From Larus michahellis (Eukaryota; Chordata; Aves; Charadriiformes; Laridae), in contig NC_133930.1 of NCBI RefSeq assembly GCF_964199755.1, positions 30,743,071 through 30,807,070 on the forward strand: a stretch of 64,000 bases of DNA, read 5' to 3'. The notes under the pieces are model-generated. The model searched no databases and was not told the DNA's origin. It saw nothing but the letters and a program-made list of their open reading frames with translations. The stretch's first letter is position 1; every line of letters begins with the position of its first letter. The position numbers and the translations under genes are program-made. Positions 1 through 12,600 of this stretch are shown in pieces.

Positions 1-714
1 AGGTGCTTTGTACATTTGCAGATCTGTTGCGAATATCGCTGAAGCAGGATCTGAGTAAAAGAGCACAAAGGCCGTTCATCTCTTGTGTAATGTGAGGAGG
101 CCTGTTGGTGTGAGCAGGAAGGTGTCTTCTCTGGAACTCTTATCCTCACATGCTGAGTGACTAGAGAACCCGATAGCCTTACAGCACTGCAAAATAGTTG
201 GAGAGCGCAAAGATTTTGGGTTTTATAGCCCTTTAAAATTACTTTTTTCTTTTGGTAAAACATTTGTTTTTTATTTCATCTATGCAATTGCTCCCTGATA
301 GCAATAGAAAAATAGGATTTCTTTTTCCTAATTCACAGAAACTTTACCTGTCAACATCTTTTAATCGTATATGAGGAGCAGAGCACACAGGCCTTCCTCC
401 ATCATAAGAAAACATACGGTGACAGAACAGCAGCTTAAAATTATTGAAGGTCATTTTTAAGATAGATGTTTACCTAATCATAACAAGCTGTTCTTCTGCA
501 CATGTTCTGTGTACCTCACTTCAAGGTATATCAGTGAAGACTGTAGAAAGCATTTAGGGACATATGCTTCCCTAAGTACAGGAAAATGGACCAGTGCTCA
601 TGAGAGGGTGTATTGGACAAAACCACTTTTTCTGAAATAATGCTTTGGGACCTCTTGGCCACTTTTGTCAGTCTCTGGTTTAAATTTCTTTTGTGACCAC
701 AATGAATTCCTTAG
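1..714 (+). other. RCL1: RCL1 intron, 3' part
   Basis: This is the tail of an RCL1 intron whose donor lies before the window. It ends in a TTCCTTAG acceptor at 707-714. No open frame here resembles RCL1, so the exons for roughly the first 191 residues (judged against the 373-residue human protein) are upstream. I see no repeat or RNA gene in it. Confidence 0.75.
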
Positions 715-853
715 CTCGGAAATGTAGATACTCTGTCAGAGTGTCACCACAGATGGCAAACAGAATGGTGGAATCTGCAAGGAGCATCCTGAATAAATTC
801 CTCCCAGACATTTATATCTACACGGATCACATGAAGGGAGCCAGCTCTGGAAA
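715..853 (+). CDS. RCL1: RCL1 coding exon (internal), RNA 3'-terminal phosphate cyclase-like protein
   Basis: RCL1 is a nucleolar protein of the RNA 3'-phosphate cyclase fold. It lacks cyclase activity and works with the GTPase BMS1 in U3 snoRNP-dependent processing of pre-18S rRNA. The exon opens in phase (two bases complete a codon started upstream) and reads YSVRVSPQMANRMVESARS, then ILNKFLPDIYIYTDHMKGAS, then SGK. This matches vertebrate RCL1 almost residue for residue. It ends with AA before a GTGAGTAT donor at 854, and the next exon supplies the third base of that Lys codon. The first four complete codons read RKCR, where I recall RGMA in human RCL1. Either the junction is divergent, the acceptor is misplaced, or there is a small sequence error. 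Gene identity is not in doubt, but the first few residues are. Confidence 0.93.
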
Positions 854-3666
854 GTGAGTATCCAGTATTCACAGGGAACAGAAATGTAATTCTGCATTTA
901 TTCATCTGCTAGGATATAGTGATCTGTAATTTTATTGAATTTTAGACCATGATCTTCTATTTTGCTAGAAATAAATATTTCAATTCCAGGGAAAAAATGG
1001 AATAATTCACTACATACATTTGTATTACTTGTCATACAGGCATAGAAGTTGTGTGTTTTCTTAAACAAGGAATGTAGCGGCATCGTTACTGACACTACAG
1101 GCAACTTGAGCTCACTTCAGTTTTAAGCCTGTTGCTTTGAAGTGAGATTAAGATCAGAGGTGCCATGGTATGTTGTGAAAAACAACATTGAAACTTGACT
1201 TTACACCTTCTGATGGAAATGGTGGTATTAAGGATGGGACCAGACTGTTTTAGAAAGTGTCTGAGCTGTGTGGTTGTCTTCTGCTTTACCATTACATAAA
1301 TAGCTGAAAGAGTGTCCTTTCACAAGTCAGGACTGGAAAATTGAGACATTAATTTACTGTACTTCCACAGATTTTGTTTGCCAGCAGAACACAGAATTGG
1401 TGGATGGGATTCAGGCTATTTTACTGATATCTGTCAGCTTTGTTGTCGTCTTGTCACTTTTCATCGAGGTTGAAGGAGTTCTGGATAACTATTTTGCTTG
1501 TCTTCTGTCTGTATGCTCAAATGCAAGCATGCACATTTTCTTTCACCATTTCTGCTTTTTAAATATTACCTCAAAGAAAACTTCTTAGGTTTGCAAGTTT
1601 ACAAATCTAAAAATTGTTGACTCGCTTTTAAGTATTTTTCCACTTTTCCAATCCTTCATCATATTTAATATCCCAGGTTAATAAATATTGTGGCTCCAGA
1701 CTGTTAACAGTGATCATAATTGTGAAAACTTTTCTGGGAGGTGTGGGGTTTTAGGGTCTTACTTTGTTTTTTATCTGTCTATAAAGTGGAAAAGTCAAAT
1801 GAATTGGTGCAGCACGTTACATTTACTACTTGCATGGGTAGCTCGTGCAGAGGGATAAATAATAGCATGGGAAGAGGAACTGAATCCCTCTCCACCTTGC
1901 TGGTGCATGTAGCTTTCTGATGCTGCTGTGCTGTCACGTTCAGCATAAGTATGGCACCAGTAGGATTGCAGTATACCTGATACTAACATTGCGCCACTCT
2001 GGCAAAGCTTTTTTTATTGCCGGGTTCCTGGTGCTTGTGTGTGTGTGTGTCTTGGCAGAACAAGAAAGGAAAGCGATATGCCTTGTTGTTTCCAGTGCTG
2101 CCTCTGGTGATGAGTAAGACCAGCAAGGACTAGCTCAGCCCATCTGTGCTCAGCCCAAACCAAGTCCTGATTTCAGAGTAAAAGGGTTGAAATAGATACC
2201 TTCCACAGTGTGAAAAGTTTCAGAGAAAACATTATTTGACCATCTTCTGCCACCCATAATGTCTGTCTAAACAGAAAATTCCCAGTTTACGTTTTGAGCA
2301 TTTGCAGCAGAAAGTTTGTGCAGATGCTTCCTAATGCTGTCTGCATGTACATGAGGCACTGGATGATTTTCATTTTTATTTAGGCAGATTGCCACATGCC
2401 ACTGAACACTAACAAAATCTGCCAGTAGGTATAGTTATTAAAGGACCCTTGTGCAAAAAGAAGTACCTTTGACACTGTTCTTGTCTTGCTGTCTAGATCT
2501 CTCCCTCCTTGAGAGGAAGGAAAGGAGAAGAGAAACATCTTTAACATACCTTCTGTGTTGCTCAGCAAGTGCAGGCAGATAAATATGGGTGGGAACCACT
2601 GATATCGTTTCATTACCACCCTAATGAAATGCCTCTGGAGGCACTGTCATTTTTCTGCATTGGGAGTATTTGTGTATGTTGATGTTTGGGGTTTGGTTTT
2701 GTCATTTGTTGATGTTGGTGACATTCTTTACAGTTTTGGGTCAGTGGGACTATTTTAATTAAAAACTTTGGGTGGTGGAAGCAGCAGGAGTCCAGAACCG
2801 TGGGAAGCCAAGTTAATCTTATTTTGAATGGTTAGCTATTGGTGCCTTTTCAGACCGTATAAATAAGAGGATTTTATGACTTTTTTTTTTCTTCCTTACA
2901 ACTTTCTGATTTCACAGCAAGCTGTACTTAGCCATCTGTGACTTCCTTGTAGCAAAAGTTTATTTACTCTCACAATAGCATTTTAGAGGAGCTTAAGCTC
3001 TTGAGTTTTTTTGTTTCTTTCTTCAAATCATATGTTCAGAATTCTTAAACAGTTGTAATGATTTGGATGGTGTTGAACTGAAAGTGAAAAGAAGCAATTG
3101 GAAATACAAATAATGTGGATCAAACTGGTTTTGTTTTGTTGTGTTTTTTTTTTTTTTAAATCTTCTGCTTGGTGTAGTGGCTGTGGTCTAATCTTGCTAA
3201 ATATTGAAGCTTCCAGGGAAAAAGCTCGATCCCTATGGAAAGTTAGTTTTGGTTTTGAATGTCACAGAGAAGAAACTCCAGATGCCTTTGAAAAGGTCAT
3301 CAAACACAAATTAAATAAATGTGAAGGACACTATTTTTTTTTCAATAGAGGAGGATATTTCTCAGGTTTGGATGTTTTATTTATTTTTTTCCTTTCTTTT
3401 TTCCTTTTTAAAGAGTTTATACCAGGAATAGCCAGGACAGTGGGTTTGGGGCAAGTGCTACTGGGTTTAACTTTTAAATACTGTTGTTAAGGGTTTTTCC
3501 AGAGTGAATCAAGTGTAAGGAAGAGGAAATTTGTCAGGAGTCACGATTCCTGGTATTGTCCTATGAGAAGAGCTGTTTGTGAGGAGGAGGCTGGCTGGGG
3601 GTAGTTCTTGGCTCTTTACTCTATTTTTGTCCTTAACTCAAATGCACTTTTCTCCCTTTCTTTCAG
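854..3666 (+). other. RCL1: RCL1 intron
   Basis: This is a GT-AG intron of 2.8 kb, with donor GTGAGTAT at 854 and acceptor CTTTCTTTCAG ending at 3666. It contains a short TG run near 2036-2050 and several T tracts (for example near 2881-2890 and 3143-3157). I see no gene or recognisable transposon. Open frames here are short and show no family similarity. Confidence 0.85.
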
Positions 3667-3823
3667 ATCACCGGGTTTTGGCATGTGCCTTACTGCAGAA
3701 ACCATCAATGGTACGATTCTCAGTGCTGAACTAGCCTCAAACCCACAGGGCCAGGGAGCAGCTGTGCTTCCAGAGGAACTTGGCCAGAATTGTGCTAAGC
3801 TGTTGCTTGAGGAGGTCTACAGG
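3667..3823 (+). CDS. RCL1: RCL1 coding exon (internal)
   Basis: This exon continues RCL1 in frame: its first base completes a Lys codon, then SPGFGMCLTAETINGTILSA, ELASNPQGQGAAVLPEELGQ and NCAKLLLEEVYR. The segment SAELASNPQGQGAAVLPE is nearly invariant in vertebrate RCL1 and belongs to the cyclase-fold core. It is 157 nt long, with acceptor TTTCAG before it and donor GTAAGC after it, and it ends exactly on a codon boundary (AGG, Arg). Changes from the human protein as I remember it are conservative (for example D to E, R to K, I to V), so the exon looks under purifying selection. Confidence 0.97.
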
Positions 3824-5075
3824 GTAAGCGGCCAATATGTTTTGTGTGTATAGCCATAGGGGAAGAAAGTAATGACATACTTGTAAAGGAAGAGGTAGTT
3901 TGGGGGCAGCCTCAGATCCAAACAGGGAAATGATCTGATGCTGCCAGTGTCTTCATCCAGGTAAGGAGTGGTTTTGGATGGTTCCATTAACAGTGTAAAG
4001 ACTTACTGGGCCATGTTATTTCCTGTGTCCAGGAGATGTTACTGTGAATCATGGTACTGTCAGACTTTTGTTGCTTTCTGTTTGCAACAGAGTCAGTGCT
4101 CTTAAACTAGTGGTTTGAATGGGGCATTATGAGTGGGAGAACATACGAGGAAGAAAGGGAAAAAAACAAAGCAGCTAGGCCTCAATGATGCCTGCTTTAT
4201 GGTGATGATGACAACAAAGTTAAATGTGCTAACGTCTGTTGGTTGCATGAGAAATCTGCTGAATGGTTTGTTGGAAAGGAGCTAGGACAGTGTTCGCATA
4301 GGAATATTAAGTGCATTGCAGTTTTCCGCAGTGTAATTTTTTTATATATTAAAATGTTTTTTATTTGTAGTGAAACTTCTAGTAGATGATGAGCTTTCAG
4401 TCTCGTAAATGATCTGGCAATTAGCATCATAGTGGGTTTCTGATTTAAAAAAGAACATACCTGCTTTTGTTGTGTATTTCCACAAGTGTTAAAATAAGTA
4501 GCTGTTAGTATGACAAAACACACTTGGCCTTTAGGAGGCAGTCATCTACAAATTGTACTCACTGTTTTTAAAAAAGTAATTGCTCTGAACTGGAATAACT
4601 TGATAAGACTTTTCAAAGTATTAAAAATGCCATTAATGAGATTCTGTATTAGGTAATTTAGTCAATTATAGAAATACCCTATAACCTCATAAACCACATC
4701 CATGCCTGTAGTAGATTTTTCATCTGTGCCCATGTTACCCTTTTCTTTCCCTGCTGCAAACCCTTCGATTCATCTGAATTACGAACTTGCCCACCTGTTC
4801 CAGTCTGCCATTAATATTTTGTCTGTGTTTATTCAGTGTGTCATGTCGCTAGAGGACTTTTCCCTTTCTAGCCCAGGGTTCTTATCTCATAGAAACGCCA
4901 CAAACAAATATTCTTCCTGGGTAGAGTCCACACCCCTTGCATTGGAAAGTCCAGCATGCATGGAGAATGCAATCACAATTAGTGACTGGAACATCTGTCT
5001 GTTTCTACAGCTATGTAGTGACAAGTAGCTATTTTTATTTGAGGTGTGAATTGTAAAATCTTTCAGCTTCCTCTC

Positions 5076-5143
5076 CACCCACCCCCCCACCCCAAAAAAA
5101 CCACCTAAAAACCAATCCGAAAACAAAGAACCCAAACCAACCT
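5076..5143. repeat. C/A-rich low-complexity tract
   Basis: A run of CCACCC and C7 blocks passes into A7 and then AACC/AAAC words. This is simple-sequence DNA inside an RCL1 intron, with no coding content. Confidence 0.8.
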
Positions 5144-5952
5144 AAAATTTGGTACATTTGTTGCTTTGTGTAAACCTCTTGGAAAATATCTTTAGGTAGT
5201 CAAATGATTGGAGGCATCAAAAATCCAATTTCCACATAATTTTATCAGCAGCAATAGGTATTTTTTTCCTTTGAAAACCATCCAGCACTTGACAGATTGA
5301 AACTCGTGAGGGAATTAGTCCAGATATTATACTTTCTTCAGAGTCAGATATCAGAGAACTTCCAAAATGAAGAGGGCTGGAAAGGTCTGAAACAGGTAAA
5401 TTTCTGCTTTAGTGCAGCCATTTGAATGTGATGAGTTAAATTCTGCAAAGCACCAGGATAGTGAGGGTCTTGGGACAACAAGAAAAAAAGCGTTTGAAGA
5501 GGAAGCAGCGTCAGGCAAGTCTTTGAATGGTAAAGTGATAGGCCATGAGGCTTCAATGTGTTTGAAGATCAGGTTTTGAGCGAGTGAGGCTGTTAGCTGT
5601 GGCCTGCTATAGTATCGCTGGTGCTCCTGGAAGGCTGTTTTGCGGGGGGGGGGGCACTTCAGTCCAGAAGTGATTGACAAGTTCTGGGCAGTGTACGGAC
5701 TGCTTGTGGTTCTCAACTGCAGCAGCTCACAGTGGAAAAGTTCTTGTTGTTCTCATTTTTGGCTATTGTGCTGCTTATCCACTGGAGTGCTCAGTGCTTA
5801 TTCAGTGTTCGTTAATTCCCTGCTCCCTCTGCCATGGGCAATATGGTGAGTTTTGTTCTGTAGTTTTCAGAATGCACATTTGAATTTATGTATGACACAC
5901 ATGGTCACACAGCCCGTCTTTCCAAATTCCTGGCTAGCACTTTCTCATTGCC

Positions 5953-5980
5953 TTTTTTTTTTTTTTTTTGGGGGGGGGGG
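5953..5980. repeat. T-run joined to G-run
   Basis: About 17 T are followed directly by about 11 G, inside an RCL1 intron. The exact counts are uncertain because such homopolymers are error-prone in assembly. Confidence 0.8.
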
Positions 5981-7076
5981 ACAGGGGTTGAGCTAGTGTT
6001 GACCTCAGAGAGAATATAAAAACACGTTGTAAAGCATGCAATGTTTGCTTAGTTTGGAAGATACTATTTATGTTTTTAAAGTTTCTTTGCCTATATGAGT
6101 TGTCTAGTAAACAGTAAAAATTTGGGAAATCTGTGCATGGGGCAAGAATAGGTTGCTCTGAACAGGCACTCTTTAAGTCCCACTCTGTTTACAGCAGCTA
6201 CTCACTGAATACAGGGCTCAAGGGAGAATTTATCTCCCTATGTTTAGATCGTCTCTTTATGAGATTGTGTTTTTGCCTGTAGGTACTGTCCTGCAGGAGC
6301 CAAGGAAAGCTGACCAGAAAAGAGCATCCTGGGAGCACTGGAGATAATTCTCTGTAGAAGGGTTTTAGCTGTCAGGGTCACCTGCAAATCTGCTGGAGTT
6401 CATTACTGTTTAGAGGGGCCGAGGGACATCTGAAGTGTTTGCCTAATGCTTGCTATTATGTGAACTTTACCGCTGAGGAAATCTTAAGGATTTGAGTCTT
6501 GCTATGTCAAGTGCTAAATCGTCCCTTTTACTCAGCCTTCAAAAAGAAATGAAAGAGGGCATATGATTCTTGGAGCTTTTTTTATGTACCTTTGCTGATG
6601 GAAAAATGTCGGAGCTAATTGACTAATAATCAGTGGCACAGTGCTAGTTACACTGACCCTGAAAAAGGGAGCATGGAGTGGCTAGCATTGTCTTTACAAA
6701 TCCATATGCAGTTCTCACCTAAGCTTAGTTGTAGAAGGCCAATAAGGATTTTCCTCTTGTCTTTGAAAGGCACGAGTTGTGGGAGCTTTATATAGCAGCT
6801 GATTGGCAGAATGGAAAGGCCTGGAAGAACTGGTGAAGGACTGAATGTTTATATTCCTTGTGGACTATGAGAAATAGGGCAGGATGCAATGCTTATTTAA
6901 GGCTGAGCTCTTAAATGAAAAAAGGTTGAGTTGTTAGGGGTGCTTCTTGGGGGATCAGGGCGGGTAAGGCTATTTGTTTTATTTAACTAGAGCTAAAATG
7001 AGTGAAGCATTTCGCTAAAGGTTTGATTTTCAAGATGGCCTTACTTCCGTGTGACAAGGATCTGCTCCATTCTTCT

Positions 7077-7129
7077 AAAAAAAAAAAAACAAAAAACCAA
7101 AAACAAACAAAAAAACCCCCAAAAAAACC
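7077..7129. repeat. A/C-rich low-complexity tract
   Basis: A13 is followed by CAAAAAACC, CAAACAAA, C5 and A7 blocks. This is a simple A/C repeat within an RCL1 intron. Shorter patches of similar makeup lie near 15,809-15,845 and 26,239-26,265. Confidence 0.8.
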
Positions 7130-8384
7130 TCTGCACTTGATGTAACTAATTATTGAGGCGTACAAATATGTACCATGCAGGTAAGGGAGAAAATTGTGTG
7201 TATGCCAAAATATAACCAAGACTAAATCAAAGCTGGGGTCAAGCTCAGAAGAAAAAGCCTCTTTGAAACACTGTTGTCCAATACCCAGTGTTGTGATATT
7301 TGTATGTGCATGTCAGCTGTGGTATTTGTATAACAACATTTCAAAATGGACGTGATTGTAAGTGATCTGTGTCTCTAATTATCACATCCAGCTGGATCTG
7401 GTTCTGTTGTCAATGGAAACAATAATGGAGAAACTGCATAAACTGAATTAATATGGACTAGAAGCTGCACCCTAGGTTGGTAACGAGTGCCAGCTATTTT
7501 GGAACAAATGTCAGTACTTTGGCTCTGACTTTGCCCATCCCATTTCTCATGGGAGGGTTGTTTTTTATTTGGACTCTTGAGTAAGTGGCAGGTGGATTGA
7601 GAGAAAAAAGTTGGCCTTCTTGGGAGTGGCGTGTCCTTCATTTGGCACGAGTTACTGTTCTGTCATCATTACATTACAAGCAAATCACTTAATTTCCCTT
7701 CTGGCAACTGCCCATGTGGGAATGGGCATAACAGCGCATAGCTAATGCACAACAATGATGACTGACTCACTGCAGCAAGAGAGCTTGTGTAAGTAGCTGG
7801 GACGTGATGGATGCATCATGTTTTGTTGTATTGTTTAGGACGTGGTTGTCTCCATGATGATTGAAGCTTTTGTATAAATTCGGTCATAAAAAATTAAATG
7901 TTTTATAATGTTTCCAGCTTTAGGAAAATAAAAACAAGCTCAGAAAATGTAGTGTTCATGCAAGTGACAAAGAATTGTTAACCAAGCTACAAATACAGAA
8001 AAGTCCTGTGTCGGGAATATTTGTTACCAAACTCTTATCTGCTTCTTGTACTTGTTTCAGATTGGTAAAAACAGCTGGTGAGAGCTGTGGCTCTAGATCA
8101 CACCAGCAAATTTGGCAAGTACCCGTTTGCTCAAGACAAAGCACAATTTTTATCAGAGGGCATTAGGTTGAATGCACGAACTTCGCTTTGGTAGGGCAGG
8201 TTCATGCAGTTAAAAGGGCAAGGGTTGCTGTAAGACCATGTCACTAGGAGTTAGGTCATGGTAGTGAAAATAATAAAGATGTTTCCTTCATTGCGGTGTA
8301 CCATTAGTTGCATGAAGTGCAGAGGCTTTTTTGAGAAGAATGGAGCCAAGAATTGTCACAGTGAAGCAAGGCCATCTTAAGGAT

Positions 8385-8430
8385 GGATTAAACCTTCAGT
8401 ACCTTCAATACAAGGATTAAACCTTCAGTA
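8385..8430. repeat. Imperfectly spaced 17-base direct repeat
   Basis: GGATTAAACCTTCAGTA occurs at 8385-8401 and again at 8414-8430, separated by 12 bases. It looks like a local duplication rather than a mobile element. Confidence 0.85.
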
Positions 8431-9590
8431 ACTCTCCTTGGAAAGGTCCTCCTTTCTGACATCTCACTGAGTAAATGTGCTGAGGTTGTCGCATCATTGT
8501 GTTTCTTAATCTATGTAGTCCAAAATTTATTTTGCCCCTCCCTTGCCTTTTTGGATGGTGTTAGCTCTTAAAATGATGACAGGTTACTCCTTGCCCACAA
8601 ACCTAACTGTCAGTTTACCTCCATTAGAGAAGTTGGTTTTAAAAGTATAAATTTTTATTTTTGCTCTCTCCAGAGAGCCTATTCAGAGGGCTTAGCATTA
8701 GGCCTGATCCAGCAGGAAACTGTTCACAGATTTCATGTGGCTGTGGATCAGGATGAATATGAGGACAGTCCAAAATAATGTTATGCCAGATATTTTTTCT
8801 ATTTTCAGATATATTTTCTATTTTCACAGTAATAGTTGGTAAATTCTCTCTACGGTAGTCTTGACTGAAACTATCCCTTTTAATGTACATTCAAGCTTTG
8901 TAAATAAAGAAAGCCTTCCAAATCTAACTTACGTATGTATCATAGTTAACAACTTCCACATACAAAACAATTTACCATGCATGTACATGTGACTTACTAC
9001 AGTCAAATATGTACAAGAGTATGTGTAGTGCTACATAATTTTATGCATGGCTCTTTCACGCAGCAATAAAAAAAAGAAATCTTCCCATTTTAAATATGGG
9101 GATAAGTGTTTTACCTTTAACCACAGAAGTTAGCACCAAGGGCTTAGGTGGATGTGTGAAGCAACTTCTAACTTGCTGGTTTGCACCTGCTAACTATTTG
9201 TCTGAATGTAACTGTATAGTTATCATAAAGTGCTGCAATTCATAGTATCTTCAAATGCACATGAACTTTAATACCTGTTTTCAATTTACTGCAAATAAAT
9301 TCTTCACTGCTTATATTCTGTGATGTTAGAAGAGAGCAGGTTGGGAGAGATGGGAGGGATCTTTAATGTGACCTTGTTACTGGGTTTTGTTTTAGTTCTG
9401 TTCCTTTCCCAGCCTGCCATGTGAAATTAATTTGTCATTGTTACAAAATCTAGATTTCTATCTTTTTGGCCCTTGAAAATTGGGAGCGGTAATTCAGCCT
9501 TTTAAGTGTATCTTTCTCCTTCATTACTCTCCTCCCATCCCAATTTCTGGTTTGTACAGAGATTAATTATTAAAACATTTTGGGTTGCAG

Positions 9591-9694
9591 GGAGGCTGTG
9601 TAGATTCAACAAATCAGAGCCTTGCTCTGCTCCTCATGACCCTTGGACAACGGGATGTTTCCAAAGTCCTGTTAGGACCTCTGTCTCCATATAC
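9591..9694 (+). CDS. RCL1: RCL1 coding exon (internal)
   Basis: This 104-nt exon starts on a codon boundary after acceptor TTGCAG. It reads GGCVDSTNQSLALLLMTLGQ, then RDVSKVLLGPLSPY, plus the first two bases of a Thr codon, before donor GTAAGT. The GGCVDSTNQSLALLLMTLG block is a hallmark of RCL1 and related cyclase-like proteins. The only clear difference from the human protein as I recall it is R for Q after LGQ. Flanking phases agree with both neighbouring exons. Confidence 0.97.
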
Positions 9695-12600
9695 GTAAGT
9701 TGTTTTGTTCAGTTTAATTACCCAGTCTTGTTTAATTCGCTAGTTTTATTGCACAGCTATTTTTTGTATATGGAAGACTGCCTGTGGCTGTGAATAGAAC
9801 GACTTGTACCCGTTTTCAAATGAGACGGGTGGTGTAAGTTACCTAGTGTTTATTTCTACACATTAGAAGATGATTCCCTTACTGTTCTGTTATTCCTAGT
9901 TGTGAGAATTGCAGAGGTGGGGTTTATTGTTGGTTCTTGGTTTGGATTGTATGTGTACATTGGTTTGCTTTTTGTTGCCTGGCATACACTACTGTGTCTT
10001 CCTAGTGATCTCTCTGTAGCTGTGGCATTAAATGGCATGTTTCAAATGGCTAGCCAAACGCTAAAGCTGTGATTGTCCATAGGAAAGAGCATAAGAGTTC
10101 AATTCATGGAGCTATGTGCGACCCCAAAGCTTTAGCCCTGTGAGGCAGCAGCTTTCTGTCTAGTCCTTCAGTCTCAATTATTACTAAAGCTTTGTCTGTG
10201 GCTGGTAGTGGTTCAGAGGATAGAAAAAGACTAAATCTCTTAGATTCCTAGTTGCAACACACAGGTTAGGGGAAGGGCATCCAGTATCAAAATTTTTTCA
10301 TTTACTTTATCAGACTTACAAGTGATTGACTAGATCACAGTTATTCCTGGAGACTGAGCAGTTTTCCTTTAATCAAATGGAGGGAGGGTTGTTTATCTGA
10401 CAATGGCATCAAATGATAAGAATATGAACTGTCCTTTTTCGGTTATCATGGTACCGGTGCTGTATACGTGAAAGGTACAGTACTGTGATAACTGAAGAAT
10501 GGTGGTGCCATCACATGAGAGCTAGAAATTGCCTAACTGGTATTCTCAACCCCTGCAAACCCCTGATATCTTGGAAACAACATCAGATTTTTGAGGGGAA
10601 GACAGGGAAGCCTTCCATTTCACAGGGGTAAAGTAATCCCCTGTAAACTATCCATGTGAAAGGCTTACAAAGAATAGATTACAAAGAGTAGATATCAGTA
10701 TTTGAAGTGTACAGTTAAGCATGTGAAACAAACCAATCACTTGTCATTGTCTAGTCTTTTTTTGGGTTGGTTTCGTTCTTTTTTTTTTGATGCTATGAAA
10801 ATCACACAGGCGCACTAGTTTATTTTGTAAGCAGGCTGATTTCAAATGGGTGGATTGTCATTTCTTCAAAGCTAGGAGTGTGTGGCAGGGATGAAGGTCA
10901 GGAGCAGACATCCTGAAGCAACGTGTGTCACATGAGATCATAAAATCTGTAATTCTGTGAGAATCCATGACTCATCAGTCCTGCGAGGATCTACTCAGAG
11001 ATCACTCCGCTCTCTGTGCAGCACCCCTGTGCCCTCGCTAAGGCAGTGTATAAAGGGCTGGGATACTTGGCTCCCAAGCAACTCATTAGATGCACAAGCT
11101 TTTGAAGCAAATTGCGGTACTGTCGTATTCCATTTCATTGCCCCTTTTTTTTCTTTCTTTGGGCTGTGACATCTCTGTATTTAACACTTTAACCCTGCAG
11201 AATCCGAAGCTATTTATAAGCCACGTTACGCTAGATTGGCTTCCCTATCTAGCACAATATAGCATGAATGTGACAGGTCAGCTGGTGGACGAGAGCACTG
11301 TGTGGGGACGTGATGCTTTGGAAAATGCATCCATCACAATGAGGCGATGTCTCCCAGATCTGTGTGTTTCCATGGGAGACATCCTTTGTCCCCTCTAACG
11401 GCATGGAGCGGGCAATACCATGAGCTGGGCTATCCTGAGTGGCACTGGGGATGCCAGTCCCCAAAAGACCACTTGACCCGTGGCCGTCTGGATTCCTTCC
11501 TCTCATATTTTGTCAGAGCTTAAAATCAAATACAGGGTGAAATGTTGCCACCTCGTTCACAGAGATCAATAGTGCAGGACAGGCTAGCATGCCTGCAGGT
11601 GAGCTGGCAGGAGCCAGGGGTACATGAAGGAGAGTGGTGGTGGCCAGCAGCTGCAGGTTAGGGCTGGCTGTCCCCGGCAGGACGCAGGGGAGCAATACCG
11701 GGGCTGCTGGCACTGCCAGGCTGTGTCCTGCCCTATTCTCAGGGTAGTTGAGCTGAGAAGGCATTGCTGGGGCACAGGTCTTCTCTTGCACGGATCTGTG
11801 GCCCTGACAGCAAGCTTAAGACGTGTGAAGTGGTTGTGTACCTTTCGGTGTTGCTTAGCAGGCTTCTGGGAAAAGATAAAACTTAGACTTTTTCAATCTC
11901 CCCCACCCCGGCACTGTTGGTAATACAATGGTTTTTTTTATTTGAAAGCAGCTGGCCCTGAGGAAAACCCGTGTGGCTCATGTTGCTATACCTGGGGCTA
12001 AGGAAAAGTGTTCAGCTCTGCCTTGTTCTTACACACTGTGTTTAGACACACAGTCCAAATTTCCAGCAAAATAAAACTTCTCTGTACCTCTCGCCCCCTC
12101 CCTCAGTCCTCCAGTCTGTACGTGGCTGTTTGTGCAGCCTCCGCTATTATTAGAGGTGCAAACCTTACCCCACGCAACCCGTATCAGCCACAGGCTAATA
12201 CAAACCCACCTTCTGCTGCACTTCTGTCTCATAGCCCTGCCTTTTCCCCCCCTTTCTCTCCTATTTCCAGGGCTCTTACCACTTGTGCTTCGACTGCTCT
12301 TAAATTCTCCCAGCATCCCCATGCAGCCTCCCCTTCGCTCCCACTCCTGTGAGCTTTTCCCGTGTACCTGGGGACTGTGGCAAAGCCCTCTTGCTTTTTC
12401 CTCACTCTGCCTTTATTCAAAAGGGAGAAGAGGTAGAGAAACACAGTAGCCCACATATGTGCAAAAGAGAGGTGCAGACTGAACTGGTCCCACCAACATG
12501 TTGCAGAATTTGCTGATCGGTTTTTAGGGTTTTTCCCCAAGCCTTGGGCGCCACGCTGCCGCTGGCATTTGCAGAGTTTATTCCGTGCCCTCCTTGCAGT

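Larger units (their letters stand above)
3824..9590 (+). other. RCL1: RCL1 intron
   Basis: This is a GT-AG intron of 5.8 kb (donor GTAAGC at 3824, acceptor GGGTTGCAG ending at 9590). It contains a C/A-rich low-complexity patch near 5076-5143, an 11-base G run at about 5644, a T-run/G-run junction near 5953-5980, an A/C-rich patch near 7077-7129, and a 17-base direct repeat at 8385-8401 and 8414-8430. I see no coding sequence and no recognisable transposon. Confidence 0.85.
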
